Source: Gleditsia sinensis
Lineage: Eukaryota > Streptophyta > Magnoliopsida > Fabales > Fabaceae
Direction: 5' to 3'
Length of the DNA: 64,000 bases
Assembly: GCA_037074535.1 (NCBI GenBank)
Contig: CM073464.1
Coordinates: 56,161,370 to 56,225,369 of the forward strand
Part shown: positions 1 through 13,249 of the stretch, in pieces
Position numbering within the stretch: the first letter of the stretch is position 1
How the letters are laid out: every line of letters starts with the position of its first letter
Notes under the pieces: model-generated
Databases searched by the model: none
Told to the model about the DNA's origin: nothing
What the model saw: the letters and a program-made list of their open reading frames with translations, nothing else
Program-made: the position numbers and the translations under genes

Positions 1-224
1 CAAAACTGTCCATATCACACACACACAAATTCAAAGAAGGTGTTTGCTGTGATTGGGAGAAAGATTTGTGGTATCCTTTGTATGAGGGCAATCCTAAGAG
101 TTGAGAGCTTCCAGCAGAGCCATGGAGTCTGACATGAGAAAAGCCTGGAACTGCCAGGTGTTTAGTTTGTAATGAGCAGTGTAGGATGCTTGGGGACAAG
201 CAATCCTTTAAGTTTGGGGGGATT
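1..224 (+). mobile_element. 3' internal end of a Tat/Ogre-like retrotransposon with polypurine tract
   Basis: No coding frame is recognisable. The stretch ends in a purine run (about 211-224, AGTTTGGGGGGAT) directly before a TGATAA LTR start. This is the usual arrangement of polypurine tract and 3' LTR in Tat/Ogre/Athila-lineage gypsy elements. The rest of the element lies to the left of the window. Confidence 0.6.
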
Positions 225-1642
225 TGATAATTGCATTTCACTATAGTTTCCATGCGTTACCCATGATTATTTACTGAATTTTTCTGGTGTTTTAAGCACT
301 TTTTCCCTCTGATTTAATAAAAGGGGATGACTCTTCTAGATATAACATCAGCTGCCCATTGCTGCAGCATTTCACTGAGCATATGTGGCAATGATAGCAG
401 AACCGCGGGTGATAGAGGGGGAGCTGCCCCCTCTTTCCCGCAATACTCTGATTTTGTTTGATTTGGTGCAGGTGGTAGAGCGGCGCAGCAGAAGCAGCCA
501 CCAGTGAGCTGGGGACAGTAGCAGGGGCACTGCAGGCTATTGGTACAGGACTACCTCCACTACTGAAAGTGGAGAGGATAAAGCTGCACAACAAGGGCGC
601 TTGCTGCAGAGCAGAAGGAATGGCAGCAACCAGGGCGCTTTTTTGGGACCACAAGGGCTGCCTACAAAAGGCCGAAAAATAGCGAATGCAAGGGACGTAG
701 GGAGAAAGGAAGAGAACAGAATTGGGTAGAGAAATAACTCCATAGCCGAGAGTACTGATAACACCGGAAGGTGCAGCATGAGGGAATAGAGTGATAGTGT
801 AGAAAGGAATTTAGTTTTCTGCTGTGATTTTATTGCTTATCAAAAGAAAAGAAAGAACTGCATTTTGGAATATAGTTTTTATCTCTTAGAATGCATACCA
901 GAGTTTTTGGAATTTTCGTAACAAGTGCACCCATGAGACTTGGCTAGTTTCCAGCAGGGGTTGCACAAGGGTTTTAATGGACTGAAGCACATTTTTAACA
1001 TTAATCCATTTTGCTGCAGTCTTGTTTACATTCAGCTGTAGTTCCTGTAGCTTTTCTTTCCTTAATAACGGAAGTTTGGAGGAAGAAAACCAAGGCCACC
1101 ATTCACCTGGGAGGGTAATGGAGGCTGGAAAAAGGGCTGATTGTAGGGGGGTTACCTCATGTAGGGATATACGGGTACCCTGTTAGTCCATAATGAAATC
1201 CATGCACAACTAAGAGGTGATGACCAAGGCAGGAATGCGTGTCTGAACCTTGGAGTTGTAAGGAATGGCAGTCTGGGAAGACTCCATTCAGGACTGAGTT
1301 TAGCACCAGGGACTTTTACTGCAGCAAAGTCTAGAGCATCTCTGAATGCTGAAGTCCATGGCAACCCCGAGCACCCCAGTTCTCCCCATATATTTTCTTT
1401 CCTATTCCCTAATACTTTTCACTTTAGTTACAGAAAAAAATCAGTCAACCCATGCATATTCCAATTTTGTGAAACAACTTGACATTGCTATAGCATTCAT
1501 ACAGCAAAAGGTATCTAGACAGTTTTAGTTCACTCCTCGTGGGACGATACTCACTCATCACTTTATTACTTGGTCACGATACGTGCACTTGCGTACTGAC
1601 ATTGTATTCATCTTTGTATGAATTACACACAAACGTTCACCA
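225..1642 (+). repeat. 3' LTR of a Tat/Ogre-like element
   Basis: The repeat starts TGATAATTGC after the polypurine tract and ends ...TTCACCA. Near its end (about 1533-1600) it carries the U5-type text 'CTCGTGGGACGATACTC' followed by 'GTGCACTTGCGTA', which is characteristic of this lineage. The next five bases, CTTAC (1643-1647), match family A LTR sequence as found at 6091-6095, so they are probably the right-hand target duplication. The left copy is outside the window. Small open frames inside it (for example 1152-1364 minus) show no recognisable domain. Confidence 0.65.
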
Positions 1643-2023
1643 CTTACCTTGAGTATTTAGCCTTCTAAAATTCTCCTTCTTTTTCCTTCCTTTCTTCTCC
1701 TCTCTTTATCTCCTTTCCTCACTCTACCTTGCTTCTATTTCTCTCTCTTCCTCACTTGGACAAAATTAAGATGTTATGGGGTGGGTTTTGCTTATATAGA
1801 TCACCAAATAATTCACCTTTCATGATCATGGATCTACCTTATCACAATTAAGATACACTTTGTTGAATTTTTGGAAAACAAACAACTTATGTTCTTGTCT
1901 TCCTCTTCCTTAGTCAAGATATGCATAGGAAAAGGAGATTTTCAATTTGAAATTTATGATGATATGTTCTTAAGATAAGGGACAAGGTCCCTTTGATTTA
2001 GGGATTCATTTCCATTTTCTTTT
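1643..2023 (-). repeat. Internal fragment of family A 3' LTR
   Basis: This is nearly identical to 6085-6463 inside the intact A LTR and has the same orientation. It joins the protease coding region directly at about 2023/2024. That means all of RT, RNase H and integrase, plus the first part of the 3' LTR, are missing. The left end is cut by the Tat-like LTR insertion at 1642. Confidence 0.8.
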
Positions 2024-3401
2024 GGAGTAAGAGGTAGAAATTCAACGGTCTTGTTACAACAATTTAGCAAGACCCGATTTTTAGACATCCATTCTAACCC
2101 CATATTGACCTCAATACCTCTTAAAGGTAAACAGACGAGGTCTACAAAAAAAGTTTTCTCCTGGATAGTGACTTGATAGTCCTTACATACAGAGGAAGTT
2201 AATACCTTTTCCCCTGTAGGGGTTACTACGGATAGCTCATAGGGAGTTTCAGAAATAGGAAACTGAAACTTCCTAATACATTCTTCTGATATAAATGAAT
2301 GACTAGCACCAGAGTCAAACAACACCATAAGAGCAAATCCATAGATATAACATGTCCTTTGAATCATTTCAAAAGATTGAGCTGCCTCTTGACCGCTCAG
2401 AGTGAAAATCCTTCCTTTCAACTGAGGCCTCTGATCCAACTGCTTTCCCACATTCTGTGGGCAGTTTCTCGCAAAATGACCTTTCTGTCCGTAATTGAAG
2501 CAGATATCCTGTCCTATGTAGCATGGTCGATTACCATGCATGCATCCGTACTTAGCGCACTTGACTGGGGCAAAGTCCTGTTGGAAAGGTCGGGGACTTG
2601 CAGTCAATGGCCTCTTACCAATAGCCTGTCTTTTTCCTCTGACATTTCTGCCAGAGTTTTGTGGCCCGTTCTTCTTTTTCCAGAAGTTCCGTCTTTGTTT
2701 CTCATCCTCAACTGCCCTCAAGCTCTTTTCTAGGAGTCTGCATTTATTTATCAGAGGTACAAACTCCCTGGTCTCCATAGCTACGACAGCATTCTTTATC
2801 TCTGGGTTCAATCCTGCTTCGAACTTAACTGCCTTCCATGCTTCATCAGGGTTAAATCGCAGATAAGAGGAGAACTTAGACAATTCTTCGAACCTTGCGA
2901 TGTATTGGTCCACGGTCATGCTGCCCTGCCTGAGTTGGAGAAATTCAATCTCCTTCTCCGCCGTACAGTACTTGGAAAGTATTTTTCCAAAAAAGTATTT
3001 TTGAACACTTGCCAGGTGATCTGTCTTCCCTGGTGAGCTAAAAGTTCTTTAGCTCCACGCCACCAGTATTCTGCTTCATCTTTTAGCATATATGCAGCGA
3101 AGATTACTTGTTGCTCCTCAGTACAGCCCATCACTTCAAAGATTTTCTCTAATTCCCTTATCCACCTTTCGGCTATCGTTGGATCATAACCACCTTGGAA
3201 ACAAGGTGGTCTGGTTTTCAGGAATTTGGATATGCCGTTATCATTTCCAGCCATCTGGTTGTTAGCACCATTCGAGTTACTAGCATTCTGGAGGTGTTGT
3301 AGAATTTGGTTGGTGGTCAAGACTTGGTCTCGAATTGCTGTGGCCAGGTTATGCAGGGTTTCTTCCGCATTGTTTGCCGGATTCCTCCTTGGTGGTGCCA
3401 T
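2024..3401 (-). pseudogene. Tekay-type chromovirus gag-protease, frameshifted and 3' truncated
   Basis: Gag begins with MAPPRRNP at 3401 and holds the retrotransposon gag core (GGYDPTIAERWI, then AEYWWRGAKELL and FLEKYFP). A one-base frameshift near 2985-2995 moves the rest into another frame (2919 downward), which continues normally with SMTVDQYIARFEELS. A zinc knuckle follows (CFNYGQKGHFARNC), in which the second cysteine of CX2CX4HX4C is tyrosine. The aspartic protease has an intact VLFDSGASHSFI motif. The frame then runs straight into LTR sequence, giving a foreign tail of about 25 residues. With a frameshift, a damaged knuckle and no pol, it cannot support movement. The family call rests on the gag, the DSGA motif and the adjacent Met primer site. 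Confidence 0.9.
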
Positions 3402-3637
3402 TTCCTACTGTGGCAAAAATAAAGTTATGCCGCTATTGAGGTGATCAAACCCAATAGTTAGTTTCAAAATATTTAACAGCAGTCATAACACCACCTCGGC
3501 ATATAGATAGGAAACACTAGTAATTTCTTACCTATATGAAATCACTGATTCCCTACACAGCATAACCACAACATACTCAAGACACTATAAGATCGATTTA
3601 GATAACCATCCACCCACTGGCCATCTAGGATCGGCCT

Positions 3638-3649
3638 GCTCTGATACCA
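3638..3649 (-). other. Primer binding site, initiator tRNA-Met type
   Basis: Read on the minus strand this is TGGTATCAGAGC, a perfect match to the plant initiator-Met primer site used by chromoviruses and many other plant LTR elements. It lies a few bases inside the 5' LTR (LTR end at 3654). The 236-bp leader to the gag start at 3401 has no other visible feature. Confidence 0.95.
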
Positions 3650-3653
3650 ATTA

Positions 3654-6600
3654 TGTAATAGCTCCATTTATGTAACAATTTTTATTATTATTTAACATCA
3701 TGAAGTTATTACCTCATCTTAACTCACAATAACATTTATTTAATTATACAATACTAAGTTTACACTCACATCATTAATACAAACATTTGTACAAGACATA
3801 CATGTACATATAAGCCCTAATAATCCACATAGACTATTTCCGGGGCCACTGGTGCGGGTGGCGGCACCTCTGCCGGAATCTCAGTCACTTCAACAACTGA
3901 TATGTCCGCAATAATAGGTATTTGCCCAAGATAGGGCACCTCGATCATACTACGGCAATAACAAGTCTCATTGAAAACAACTGCATAGCTAATTTTCTGA
4001 ACATGATATGGAAATATAGTGAGAATTAAATCCCAGTATGTTCAACAATAATTCATCATCAATATAGTTCATCACGTCATGTTCAGCTGTATAAACTACA
4101 GAAAATATCTTTAGGTCACATGAATGCACTTTATCGTGCACATGAAAATTGTACAGTTATGACATGTATGGCATGAATAACTATTTTTCAAATTTCATAT
4201 GATGGCTATCAACTTATTCTTCCTTCCAGCTACCCCGGTCAGGGTGAGTATTCTCTACTTTTCGGTACGGGCTTATCTCGCTCCGTCCGACATGGCACAC
4301 TTTCTCTTTCTTTTCTCATGAACATAATCATAACCGTTGGTAGGGCGTCCCCTACTGGCGCACCACACGGATTGCCATGTGACCGTGCTCATTTCTTTTC
4401 TTTTCATATTAATAGCCGAAAATATGATTCCAATAACAAGTATGTTCATTATATTCTCATGCCATAATTTATCAAAACATAATCATTCTCAAAATTCATT
4501 GGTAAACTGAAATTATGCCATGAATATAATCATTTTCTAATTTTTACTTTATAAAATATGTCCATGTCAAAATTTCACACGAATACCACGATAACTGGAT
4601 AGTAATTGTAGTCTGTAAATAGCGCACCAGGAAAGTTCCCAGGAAAGAGAGGTGGGTCACTAATGGACACGCTTAAGTACCAAGTCTTTCCTTGCCAGAG
4701 CTTTCCTTAGACATGCACTTTTCACATTCCAGTAACTAGAATAATTCTTTTTTGATGTGGAAATACTGCAACCACGGAGCATACTAAGATTTTTCAAATA
4801 AAACCGGCACTTTCAAAACTTCTTGGAAATTTTATGAGTACTAGGGTAAATTCCATGTTAAAAATTACACATTTAAAATGGTAGTAAGTTCATGCAATGG
4901 CAATAGCTAGGGCATACACTAGGCATTTATTATTTTCATTTATAAAATTCCTCTTCTTTCTTGAATATTATTTTCATCTTTTCATTTTCTTTATGTCTAG
5001 GCATTTAGTCATTTTATTTTTACTTATATCATTTCCAACACATGTTCTTACAAATTTTATAGAGCATTTTTCCTCAAATTGATTTCTACTATTACCCTAT
5101 AGTTTAAAAAAAATTCATCTAGGGTAAAAAAAATATTGAAAATAGGTTTTACTAACTTTTAACACAGCCTTTGCTTACATATCAGAGCATAAATCTCTCA
5201 TTTTAACTCCGATTAAGATGATCTTAGTGTCTTTGAAAAGATAAGAAAATTATCTAAAACTATTATGTTAATCATATCAACAAAATAGTAAGATATCATG
5301 GTGTTATTACTCCTTTAAATTTAGTATTATTTCTTCTCGTGTAGGTTTTGACCTTTACCGACTAATTAGACCATATCTCCCAAATTTGAACTCCAAATTG
5401 AGTTATTCCAGTTGGTAAAAATCCATGCGCCATATATCTATAATTTTTATGTTGGTGCGCTATTTTAATTCCCTACAGAATATTCCCAGAAATTCAAAAA
5501 CTAAAGCTTTAATAACATACTCTTCCCTGAATAAACATTTTCTGACCTCTGCGTACTAATCGGATCATATCTACCTCATATGAACTCCAAATTGCATAAT
5601 TCCAGTGGCTAAATTTCCATGAGACATAGATCTATAACTTTCATGTTAACTATTTATTTTAATTCCTTACCAATTTTTCCCAGAATCTTAAAAACAAAAG
5701 CTAAAAGTTTTACCACCCATAGCCATACCTATGCAGAACTATCTAAACCAGCCTAAGTATTCAAACATACATCACATGCATGATCAATATGTAACATGAT
5801 GAAGCAACATTCATGACCAATAATCAAAGTGCTAAGATCAAAATCCCATATAAATATTACAAATTTTAAAACTTTTCTTCAAAAAGAAATATTGTTAAAC
5901 TTACCTAAAAATCTCCCTAGCTCACTTAGTGAATTGGTTTTCTTGTTTGCTCTTGAAAGAAGTAGCAAGACTCCTCCCTTTCCTTAGCTTTTCTATCATC
6001 TTAGGTAAGAGAAGGAGGGTGAGTTTTTGATCCTCAAAGATAAAGAAGAAAAAAAAATGGATTCAAGTGGGGATTAAGGTAACTTACCTTGAGTATTTTG
6101 CCTTCTAAACTTCTCCTTCTTTTTCCTTCCTTTCTTCTCCTCTCTTTCTCTCCTTTCCTCACTCTACCTTGCTTCTGTTTCTCTCTCTTCCTCACTTGGA
6201 CAAAATTATGATGTTATGGGGTGGGTTTTGCTTATATAGACCACCAAATAATTCACCTTTCATGATCATGGATCTACCTTATCACAATTAAGATACACTT
6301 TGTTGAATTTTTGGAAAACAAATAACTTATGTTCTTGTCTTCCTCTTCCTTAGTCAAGATATGCATAGGAAAAGGAGATTTTCAATTTGAAATTTATGAT
6401 GATATGTTCTTAAGATAAGGGACAAGGTCCCTTTGATTTAGGGATTCATTTCCATTTTCTTTTATCTTAAACAAGTATGATAGGTTTGCCTTTTTAGGTG
6501 GCAAATTTCTAGCCCTTGAATTTCCATTATTTGGTTGATATTTTTTGTGTGGGATAGGAATGTTTTGTCCTAATCCCAAGTATTATCATACCACTTGCTA

Positions 6601-7360
6601 AAATTATGAGTGTAGGATATAGATGTTTTTGTCTTAAAGCCTTGTATTATCATGCCACTTGGCAAAATTATGAATGTAGAATCATACCACTTACTAAATT
6701 TTTGTCTTAATGCCATGTAACCTAATCTTTATTATTATTACATTATTATATCATCACCTAATTTATTTTATTTTATTTTTCCTCTTGGGTTTGGGCTTAT
6801 TCCTACCCATTATGGGCTTATTCCTACCCATTTTCTTTACTTTGAATAAAATTTTACCTTTCTTGGAGGGCTTGAACACATTATCATAATTTTTTGGGCT
6901 ATTGGTCCAATTTCTATATCCTAATCCAAGTCTATGTTTTATTTCTTGTTTAGGTTATCCAATGGGCTTGCTAGAAACTTATGTGAAGTGGAAAAATTCT
7001 ATATGAAGTGTCTATAGGTAAAAGCCCAATGTATGGGTGAAGATGTTAAACTTAATAATTCTAGTTCTTGAATTAAGAAAAATTACCCTAATCCAATGTT
7101 CTTGAAATTTTAAGACCTTTACTTGTTTCTAAAAATTTATCTTCCTTATCCAAGAATTTTACATCTCTTTAATATGTTATTTCTAATTTTTTTCCTATTA
7201 GGTTTTTCCTCTTTATTTGTTTTCTTAATGTTAGAAACATTTTCTATGCATATACATAAGGTGAAGAATTTCTAAGGATTATTTTTCCTTAGATATCTAA
7301 AATATTGTCTAATAAATTTTATTTCGTTAATGTACTTTTAACGAAATTAGGGATGTTACA
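3654..7360 (-). repeat. 5' LTR of Tekay-type element, family A (copy A1)
   Basis: On the minus strand it starts TGTAACATCCCTAATTT at 7360 and ends ATTACA at 3654, next to the primer site. It is about 3.7 kb, in the range of the long LTRs of Tekay/Del chromoviruses. It contains two units of a roughly 194-bp tandem module (about 5340-5700) and a GC-richer box around 4230-4400 shared by all A copies. The flanking bases 7361-7365 (GGTTC) would be the target site, but the partner is outside the window. Confidence 0.9.
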
Positions 7361-7612
7361 GGTTCCTAGGCTTTTAGGCTTTAATTGGAGTCAAAAGGGG
7401 CTTAAAATCACACTTTAATTTTTTACAATGGATGGGGAGTGCCACGGCACTATGTTCTTCTTAGGATGCGTGGCCTCGGTACCCAACGCCAACACCATAA
7501 TGCTATGGCTCTAGATGTGGCAGTGCTGCGACGCTAGGGTTTCTTCAAAATTTGGAAAACAATTATGCTACTATTGTAGCCTTGTCTCTTAACTTTCCAT
7601 TACTACTAGAAT
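7361..7612 (-). repeat. Athila-like LTR, segment beyond the solo B LTR
   Basis: This continues the LTR that starts at 10599 on the minus strand, after removing the solo B LTR and one copy of AGAAT. It contains the GC-rich segment with GCCACGGCAC and AGCACTGCC text typical of the D-type LTRs. It is cut at 7361 by the family A insertion, so the rest of this LTR lies left of the window. Confidence 0.65.
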
Positions 7613-10167
7613 TGTAACATCCCTCAATTAATTCTATGTTATGGCATGATTTTCTAGGTTCAAAGGATGGGGCAAAAATATTAATTCTCCTTTGAGGAGA
7701 AAAACTAGGAAGTATGAAACCCTAATTTTCTAACCTCTTAGAATAGAATTAAGTAGTTAGAGATGGTCTAGAATTATGAATAAAAAGTATCTCTAAGATC
7801 TACTAAGTTTTATTTGGGGAATTGAAGGAAGCTAAACAAGGCTTTAGTCAAGGGGTTAGTCATATTCTAATGGTATGGCAATCTTGTAGTAATTAGAGAA
7901 ATGAGTGGCAAAGAATAAGGAGTAAGCTTCTAGAAGGAATGTTATTTTATTTATATATTGGGGATAAGATGCAATAATTTGATCATAGGGGGAGAGGGAG
8001 CAAAAAAAAACGTAGCCAAGAAGGAGAAGAGGAAGAAGGAAGAAGGAGAGAGAGAGAGAAGAGAGAAAGGCATCAAGAAGAAGGAATCCAAGGAGCTCTT
8101 AAGGTAGGTTTAACATTAATTTACTATGAAGTTTGAAATCTTGATAACATATGTGTGTATGTATACTTGTAAGTTTGTGTTGATGGAGGTATCTTATGCA
8201 TATATTGGATATGAATATCCATGTAGAAGAGCAAAGGTTTGGATGCATATGTATTGCATGTTTTGTGCTGAAAATTGGCTTTGGATGGATGAAATTCGAT
8301 GGTCTGAATGGATGAATCTATATTTCCTTATTTGTGTCTAATTAAAAGATATCTTTAACATAAAAGTTGTAGATCTGTGTCTTATGGTTAAAATCCCTCT
8401 GGAATCACTTTAATCCAACCTCATATAAGAGAGTTATGCCTCTACAAGTGAAGAAATGTCAGATTTAACGCGTAGAATCACGATGTTGGATTTGTAACAA
8501 TTTTATATTTAAATCTAGTTGAAATTTATAAAAGTAGTAAAAATAAAAGTTGTAGATAATTCTCTTAGATCTCCATAGACACTAAAATTGGCTTAATCAG
8601 AGTTGAAATAAGGGAGTTATGTCTTGAAGAGTGAAGGAAGGTTAGGATGGTTCCCAGACTACAGCGCGTAACATAGCCAGGCCGTGTTGGGGGCTGTTTT
8701 TGAGATTCTGCAGCACAATTTGCATAATTTAAAGCATGGCCATGCCCTGTGACACGGGCAAGCCGTGCTTGAGGTTGAAATTGCCTTGTTTTACATTTTG
8801 AAGGCTCTAAATGAATCTCAATTAATGGATGATGTTAAGTGAAACTAAAATACAAATAAACACATGGTTAATGATTCATTGTAGTGTGAATTATAACCTT
8901 TTATTATGAGAAATTAAATCACATATTGCATATAGATAAGATGTATGTGAGATGAATGCGTGATGCATTGAAGAGAGTCATATAGATGAGATGTATGTTG
9001 TATATGTATGATGCATTGATGATATTCATATAAATAAGATGTGTGTGAGATGTATACAAGATGCATTGATGAGATGCACATGAATGAGAAGTGTGTGCAT
9101 GTGTGAAATACATGCATGGTAAATGGATGAGGTACATGTAGAGGAGGCATGTGTGTATGTTGTATATATGTTGCATTAATGATAATATGAGAGTGAATGA
9201 CCTAGGGAAAGGCATGTATGGTATATGGGTAAATTGTATATTCATGAGATGCATGATTTTAAAGGTGTATGTGATGCATATGAAGTGAATGCTTAAAAGC
9301 ATAAGTGGCATATGTGATGGTGTGATGTGTAAGTGATACATCTATATTTTGAAATGAGATATTGGGATGACCCTTATGGTGGCAAGGTAGCCCGGCAACA
9401 TGCGGTACCTTGTGGTGGTAAGTTGACCTGAGAGGTCGTAATGGCTGTGAGACGGTACTGGATAGGGGACACCCTATTAGCCTTGAGTGAGCCATGGGTT
9501 ATGGCCACTCCGACCAAGTGACAGTGATCTAATAACAACTGAGAAATGTTTGGTGTATGCATGTTGTATGCATTTCAATCATTTTATATTATATGCACTG
9601 ATTATGGCTTTAACTAATGTTTTCTGTAGCCTATACAATTGAACACGTCACTTGTTTTACTTTCATTATAAATTGTTAATGTTAGGCCTATTGAGATTTT
9701 ATTCTCATTAATTTTGGTGATGTGTTCAGATAATAGCAACTAAGACGCCTACACTGATGTTAAAGGTATAGGTAGTGGACGTGCCCTTCTTGGGTCAGTT
9801 CACTGTCTTACAAGATGTAATGATAACGAACGTAGTAAAGATCTCGGCGTCGGCACCACTCCCTCCATCACCCCATGCACCCTAGGGGTGTGGTGCTAGG
9901 CCAGGGCCTAGTCAGTAGGATGTACATTATGTAGTGTAACCAGTGTATATTTTTAGAAGAATAATTCCTTGTGCTTCTTTATTCTGGTGCCATTAGTAGT
10001 ATCTAGTGTTACTCTTGTATAACTTTAATACTGATGTAACCTCTTATAGAGTGATGATATAAATATGTGGTATGTTATTCTTATGACTTAGTAAGATTAA
10101 GGAAATTCACCTGTAGTATAAACAAAGATAAAACTGAACGCATATGAAAAAAAACCTGGCTCTTACA
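7613..10167 (+). repeat. Solo LTR, family B, with target-site duplication
   Basis: It starts TGTAACATCCCTCAATT and ends GGCTCTTACA, and is flanked on both sides by AGAAT (7608-7612 and 10168-10172). There is no internal coding region, primer site or polypurine tract, so it is a solo LTR left by recombination. A related copy lies at 61891-64000, next to a chromovirus primer site and gag, which shows that family B is also a chromovirus. Copies of the module with TTGTAGAT and GAGTTATG occur at about 8360-8450 and 8550-8620. A GC-richer box lies at about 9365-9530. Small frames over 8914-9562 come from low-complexity ATG/CAT-rich text and are not genes. Confidence 0.9.
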
Positions 10168-10172
10168 AGAAT

Positions 10173-10599
10173 CACCTTAATCGGAGCTAATATGAGGGAG
10201 ATATATCCCAATTAGTTATGAAAAGGTTAAGATTCATCTGGCTGCATCGCGATTCTGAGTTTCAAGCTTTGTAATGCTATGAATTATCCTAAATTTTCCC
10301 AAGGGTTCAAAATAAAAGTTGTAGATCACTGTCTTGAATTTTGCTAGACACTTGAATTACTTCACTTACAGTTCATATGCAAGAGATATGGTCTAAATAG
10401 CACTGAAAGGTCTGAAATCACCATAAATAAGCATTTTTCCATGAATTTATTATCTTTTCCCCCTCTTTTCTTCTTCCTTTGCTCCTACAACACAAAACAC
10501 AAAACATAAAACCAAGTTAATTCCTAATCATATTTTACTTAAATAAAACAAAAAGTAAGTTTAAAGGTATTCAAATCATGCTTAATTATCAACACATCA
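10173..10599 (-). repeat. Start of Athila-like 3' LTR (family D type)
   Basis: On the minus strand it begins TGATGTGTTGATAATTAAGC at 10599, directly after the purine-rich GTGTGGGGATATT. It is interrupted by the solo B LTR and resumes at 7607. It resembles the D LTRs at 15955 and 54141 in layout: AATTAAGCATG at the start, then an AGGAGC/GAAGAAAAGAG segment, then the module with CATATCTC. Confidence 0.7.
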
Positions 10600-12368
10600 A
10601 ATATCCCCACACTCAACATTTGGTTATCCTCAAGCAGAACAATCCTTAAAGACAAAAAAAATCAATATATGTAGTGAGTGTTAGGCTTACCAAAATTTTG
10701 CCTCGTAAAATAAAAATATGCTGAGGAAAATTTTTGAAACGTCATAACCATGTATAAAATTAACTTAAATGCAATCCATTATTTTGTTCTTTAGAATCCT
10801 GAGTGTGTGTATATTTTTGGGTCAATAAATTTCCTTTACTTGGATGAATTTATATATCCCAAAATTGTGGGTGCGAATCTCTAATTAATTTAGGGTTTCC
10901 ATAGGCTTATTTTTCCTATCACTCTTTAATAATGTAAGCCAAAACTACTTCTATAATCAATAGGGATTTATTCAGCTTGTAGTGTGACCAAGGTATAGGG
11001 TAAGATAGATGATATAATTTTAGGCTCAATCACCTAGCACTACATGGTTAATTCTAATATCTTGAGCTTTCTCAATTTTGGGGTATTTTCCTACACTTAT
11101 TTTCTTACTTTAATTAAATTAAATTCATTCTTTTCATTGGTTCTCTATTTGTTTTCTTTCAGCCACTACATAGGCTTTGATCTTTTCTTATGAAATTAAA
11201 TTTCCTTTCCTTTGCTCCACCCTTCCTCCTTTTGGTCAATAAAGCTTTACAAAATAAATATTCATAAAAATAATCATGAAGCAAGTGAATAGGGTCAAAA
11301 ACAAGGATATTTATTACAAAATTTGGCTTTTGGCTCATTTGTGGATATAGAATAACAAGTTAATTAAGCTCAAATAGAGAAACTAAATATATCTAACTGA
11401 TTAGGTTAGTTTGAAAGGCTAAATCTATTAAATAAGGCCTAAATCATCTCCTAATTAATAGTATTAGTCTATGATTTTGCCTCAAGTAGCATTCAAATAA
11501 ATTCTAAAATCCTATTGAGATCACAAATATTTTTGAGTTATATAAACCTTCTCTAACTAAAAGGAAAATTAAATTCCCAACATTTTTGTCCAAAAATGTT
11601 TCAAGATTCTAAAGTCAAAAATAAATTGCAAAAGGGTTAAAATTGCACACCACCATGAATTTTCTACATTTTTTAAGAGTTAAAAAAATTTTGGATAGTC
11701 ATATCATTAGCTATTAGTTATGCCTAACAACATAAAACACAAATTGAAATACTTACGTAATCGTTCAACTTGCTAAATGCAATAAAAGTGCTTTGATAGT
11801 GAAAATCAAAAAATTGATGCTCAAAACAAGGTCACAATTATTCAAGCAAATGTACTTCCAACTCTACACCTAAACTTTACATTGTCCTCAATGTAAAATA
11901 AAGGTGAAAATAAGGAGGAAGACAAAAGAGATAGGAGTTAAGTGAACTTCCTTGATTTTCATGTTTAGGGAAAGATGAGAGTACTGCATTACTAGACCTT
12001 AAATTTTTTTGAATTCCACTTCTTTTTCTTTGACCAAGAAGAAGATGAAAAGAAGAGATTCTTGGTGGGTTTCCTCTTAATAAGTGTCTTTGTTTAAAGT
12101 TGTTGGCTCAACTCAAAGTTACCTTTTTTATTCAAGGAATATCCTTGATGTCGACCTTGATTTGAAATTTTTAGGATTGATTCAGGCCTTGAAGTTATAC
12201 CACATGACAAGCAACCACAGTAACAATAACAAGGGGTCCAAACCAAGGGAGATGTTTCTTACCTTTGCGGGGTTTAGCCCTTTTGATCTTTAAAGCTTGA
12301 TTCAATTCTATAAATATATCTATGGCTTTAAGGTTGGTAATTGTTTTTGCAATGACACTTCCTTTGTC
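10600..12368 (-). mobile_element. Non-coding 3' internal region of minus-strand Athila-like element
   Basis: No reading frame is supported here. The minus-strand text from about 11900 to 10600 is clearly homologous to 52800-54140 of the plus-strand Athila-like element, including GACAATGTAA near one end and TTAATTAGGAGATGATTTAGG inside. The region ends in the polypurine tract (GTGTGGGGATATT, about 10600-10612). No reverse transcriptase or integrase is visible anywhere in this element. Confidence 0.7.
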
Positions 12369-13178
12369 CTAAAAAATATGCATTAATACTTCCTTTTTTT
12401 GAGCACCTAGATTCTTGGTAATAGGTAGTGCATCTCTATCTTCTAAGTACTTCAGGTGATTAGGAAGATGTGACAGATTTGATCTAGGATATTGTAAAAT
12501 AGAAAATGCACATGTTTCATTAGAATTTGGTAATAAAGTAGGGGGATCCTTATCTATTTGTTGTATTAACGGAGTTACTTTTAATTCTCCATTATTCTCC
12601 TGTAGGTCAACACTCAAGGCTGGTTCTTCATCTTTATTCTCTGAAGGCTCAACATTATGTGCTACAAAGTTTATCATATTAATAGCATAAGTGGTAAGAT
12701 CTTTCATGGCATTACAATTGCTGAACTTTATACTTTTTCCTTTAAATTCTGTTGTTAGTGTGCCACTATGAACATCTATTATGGCTTTGGATGTCTTTAA
12801 GAATGGCCTCCCAAGCAAAATTAAAGTGGTTTGATCACCCTTCTCCATATTAAGTATATAAAAATTGGCATGGAAAATTAGGTTACTAACTTGCACTAAA
12901 ACATCCTCAACCACACCCTCAAGAAGGGTATTAAATTTATTAGTCAATTGAATTATAACATTAGTTTCTTTCAAATATCCTAATGCTAAAGATGCATAAA
13001 TAGAGTATGGCATAACATTAATATATACTCTTAGATCTAGCATAGGCTTCTTAAATTTGGTATTGTCTATAGTGCAGGGGATAGAAAACATACTTGGGTC
13101 CTTGCACTTTGTAAGGAGTTTTCTTTGAATATTTATAGAAACGTGCTCCCTTACTTTTACTTTCTCATTTCCTTTCAA
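12369..13178 (-). pseudogene. Athila/Tat-like aspartic protease region, active site lost
   Basis: The frame of 269 codons matches the retropepsin-like region of Athila/Tat polyproteins: CKDPSMFSIPC, then MLDLRVYINVMPYSIY, VVEDVLVQV, ILLGRPFLKTS and IDVHSGTLTTEF. In relatives the catalytic text is DLGAS. Here it is DLRVY, so the Gly after the catalytic Asp is replaced by Arg and protease activity is unlikely. The end reaches the LSHLPNHLKYLEDRDALP linker that normally leads into RT, but RT is absent. A short upstream gap (13179-13249) separates it from the gag C-terminus. Confidence 0.88.
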
Positions 13179-13249
13179 CTTTTGCTTCCTCTTTTGGGTA
13201 CATAATTCCCTTAAAAATTTGGCATAATGGGATACTTGGTTGATAGCAT

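Noticed and set aside
1152..1364. 70-codon minus-strand frame near the left end
   Set aside because: It lies inside the Tat-like LTR and matches no family I recognise. Length alone does not support a gene.
8914..9562. Overlapping minus-strand frames of 60-140 codons rich in His, Met and Ile
   Set aside because: They arise from ATG/CAT-rich repeats inside the solo B LTR. Overlapping frames are equally long and none has a recognisable domain.
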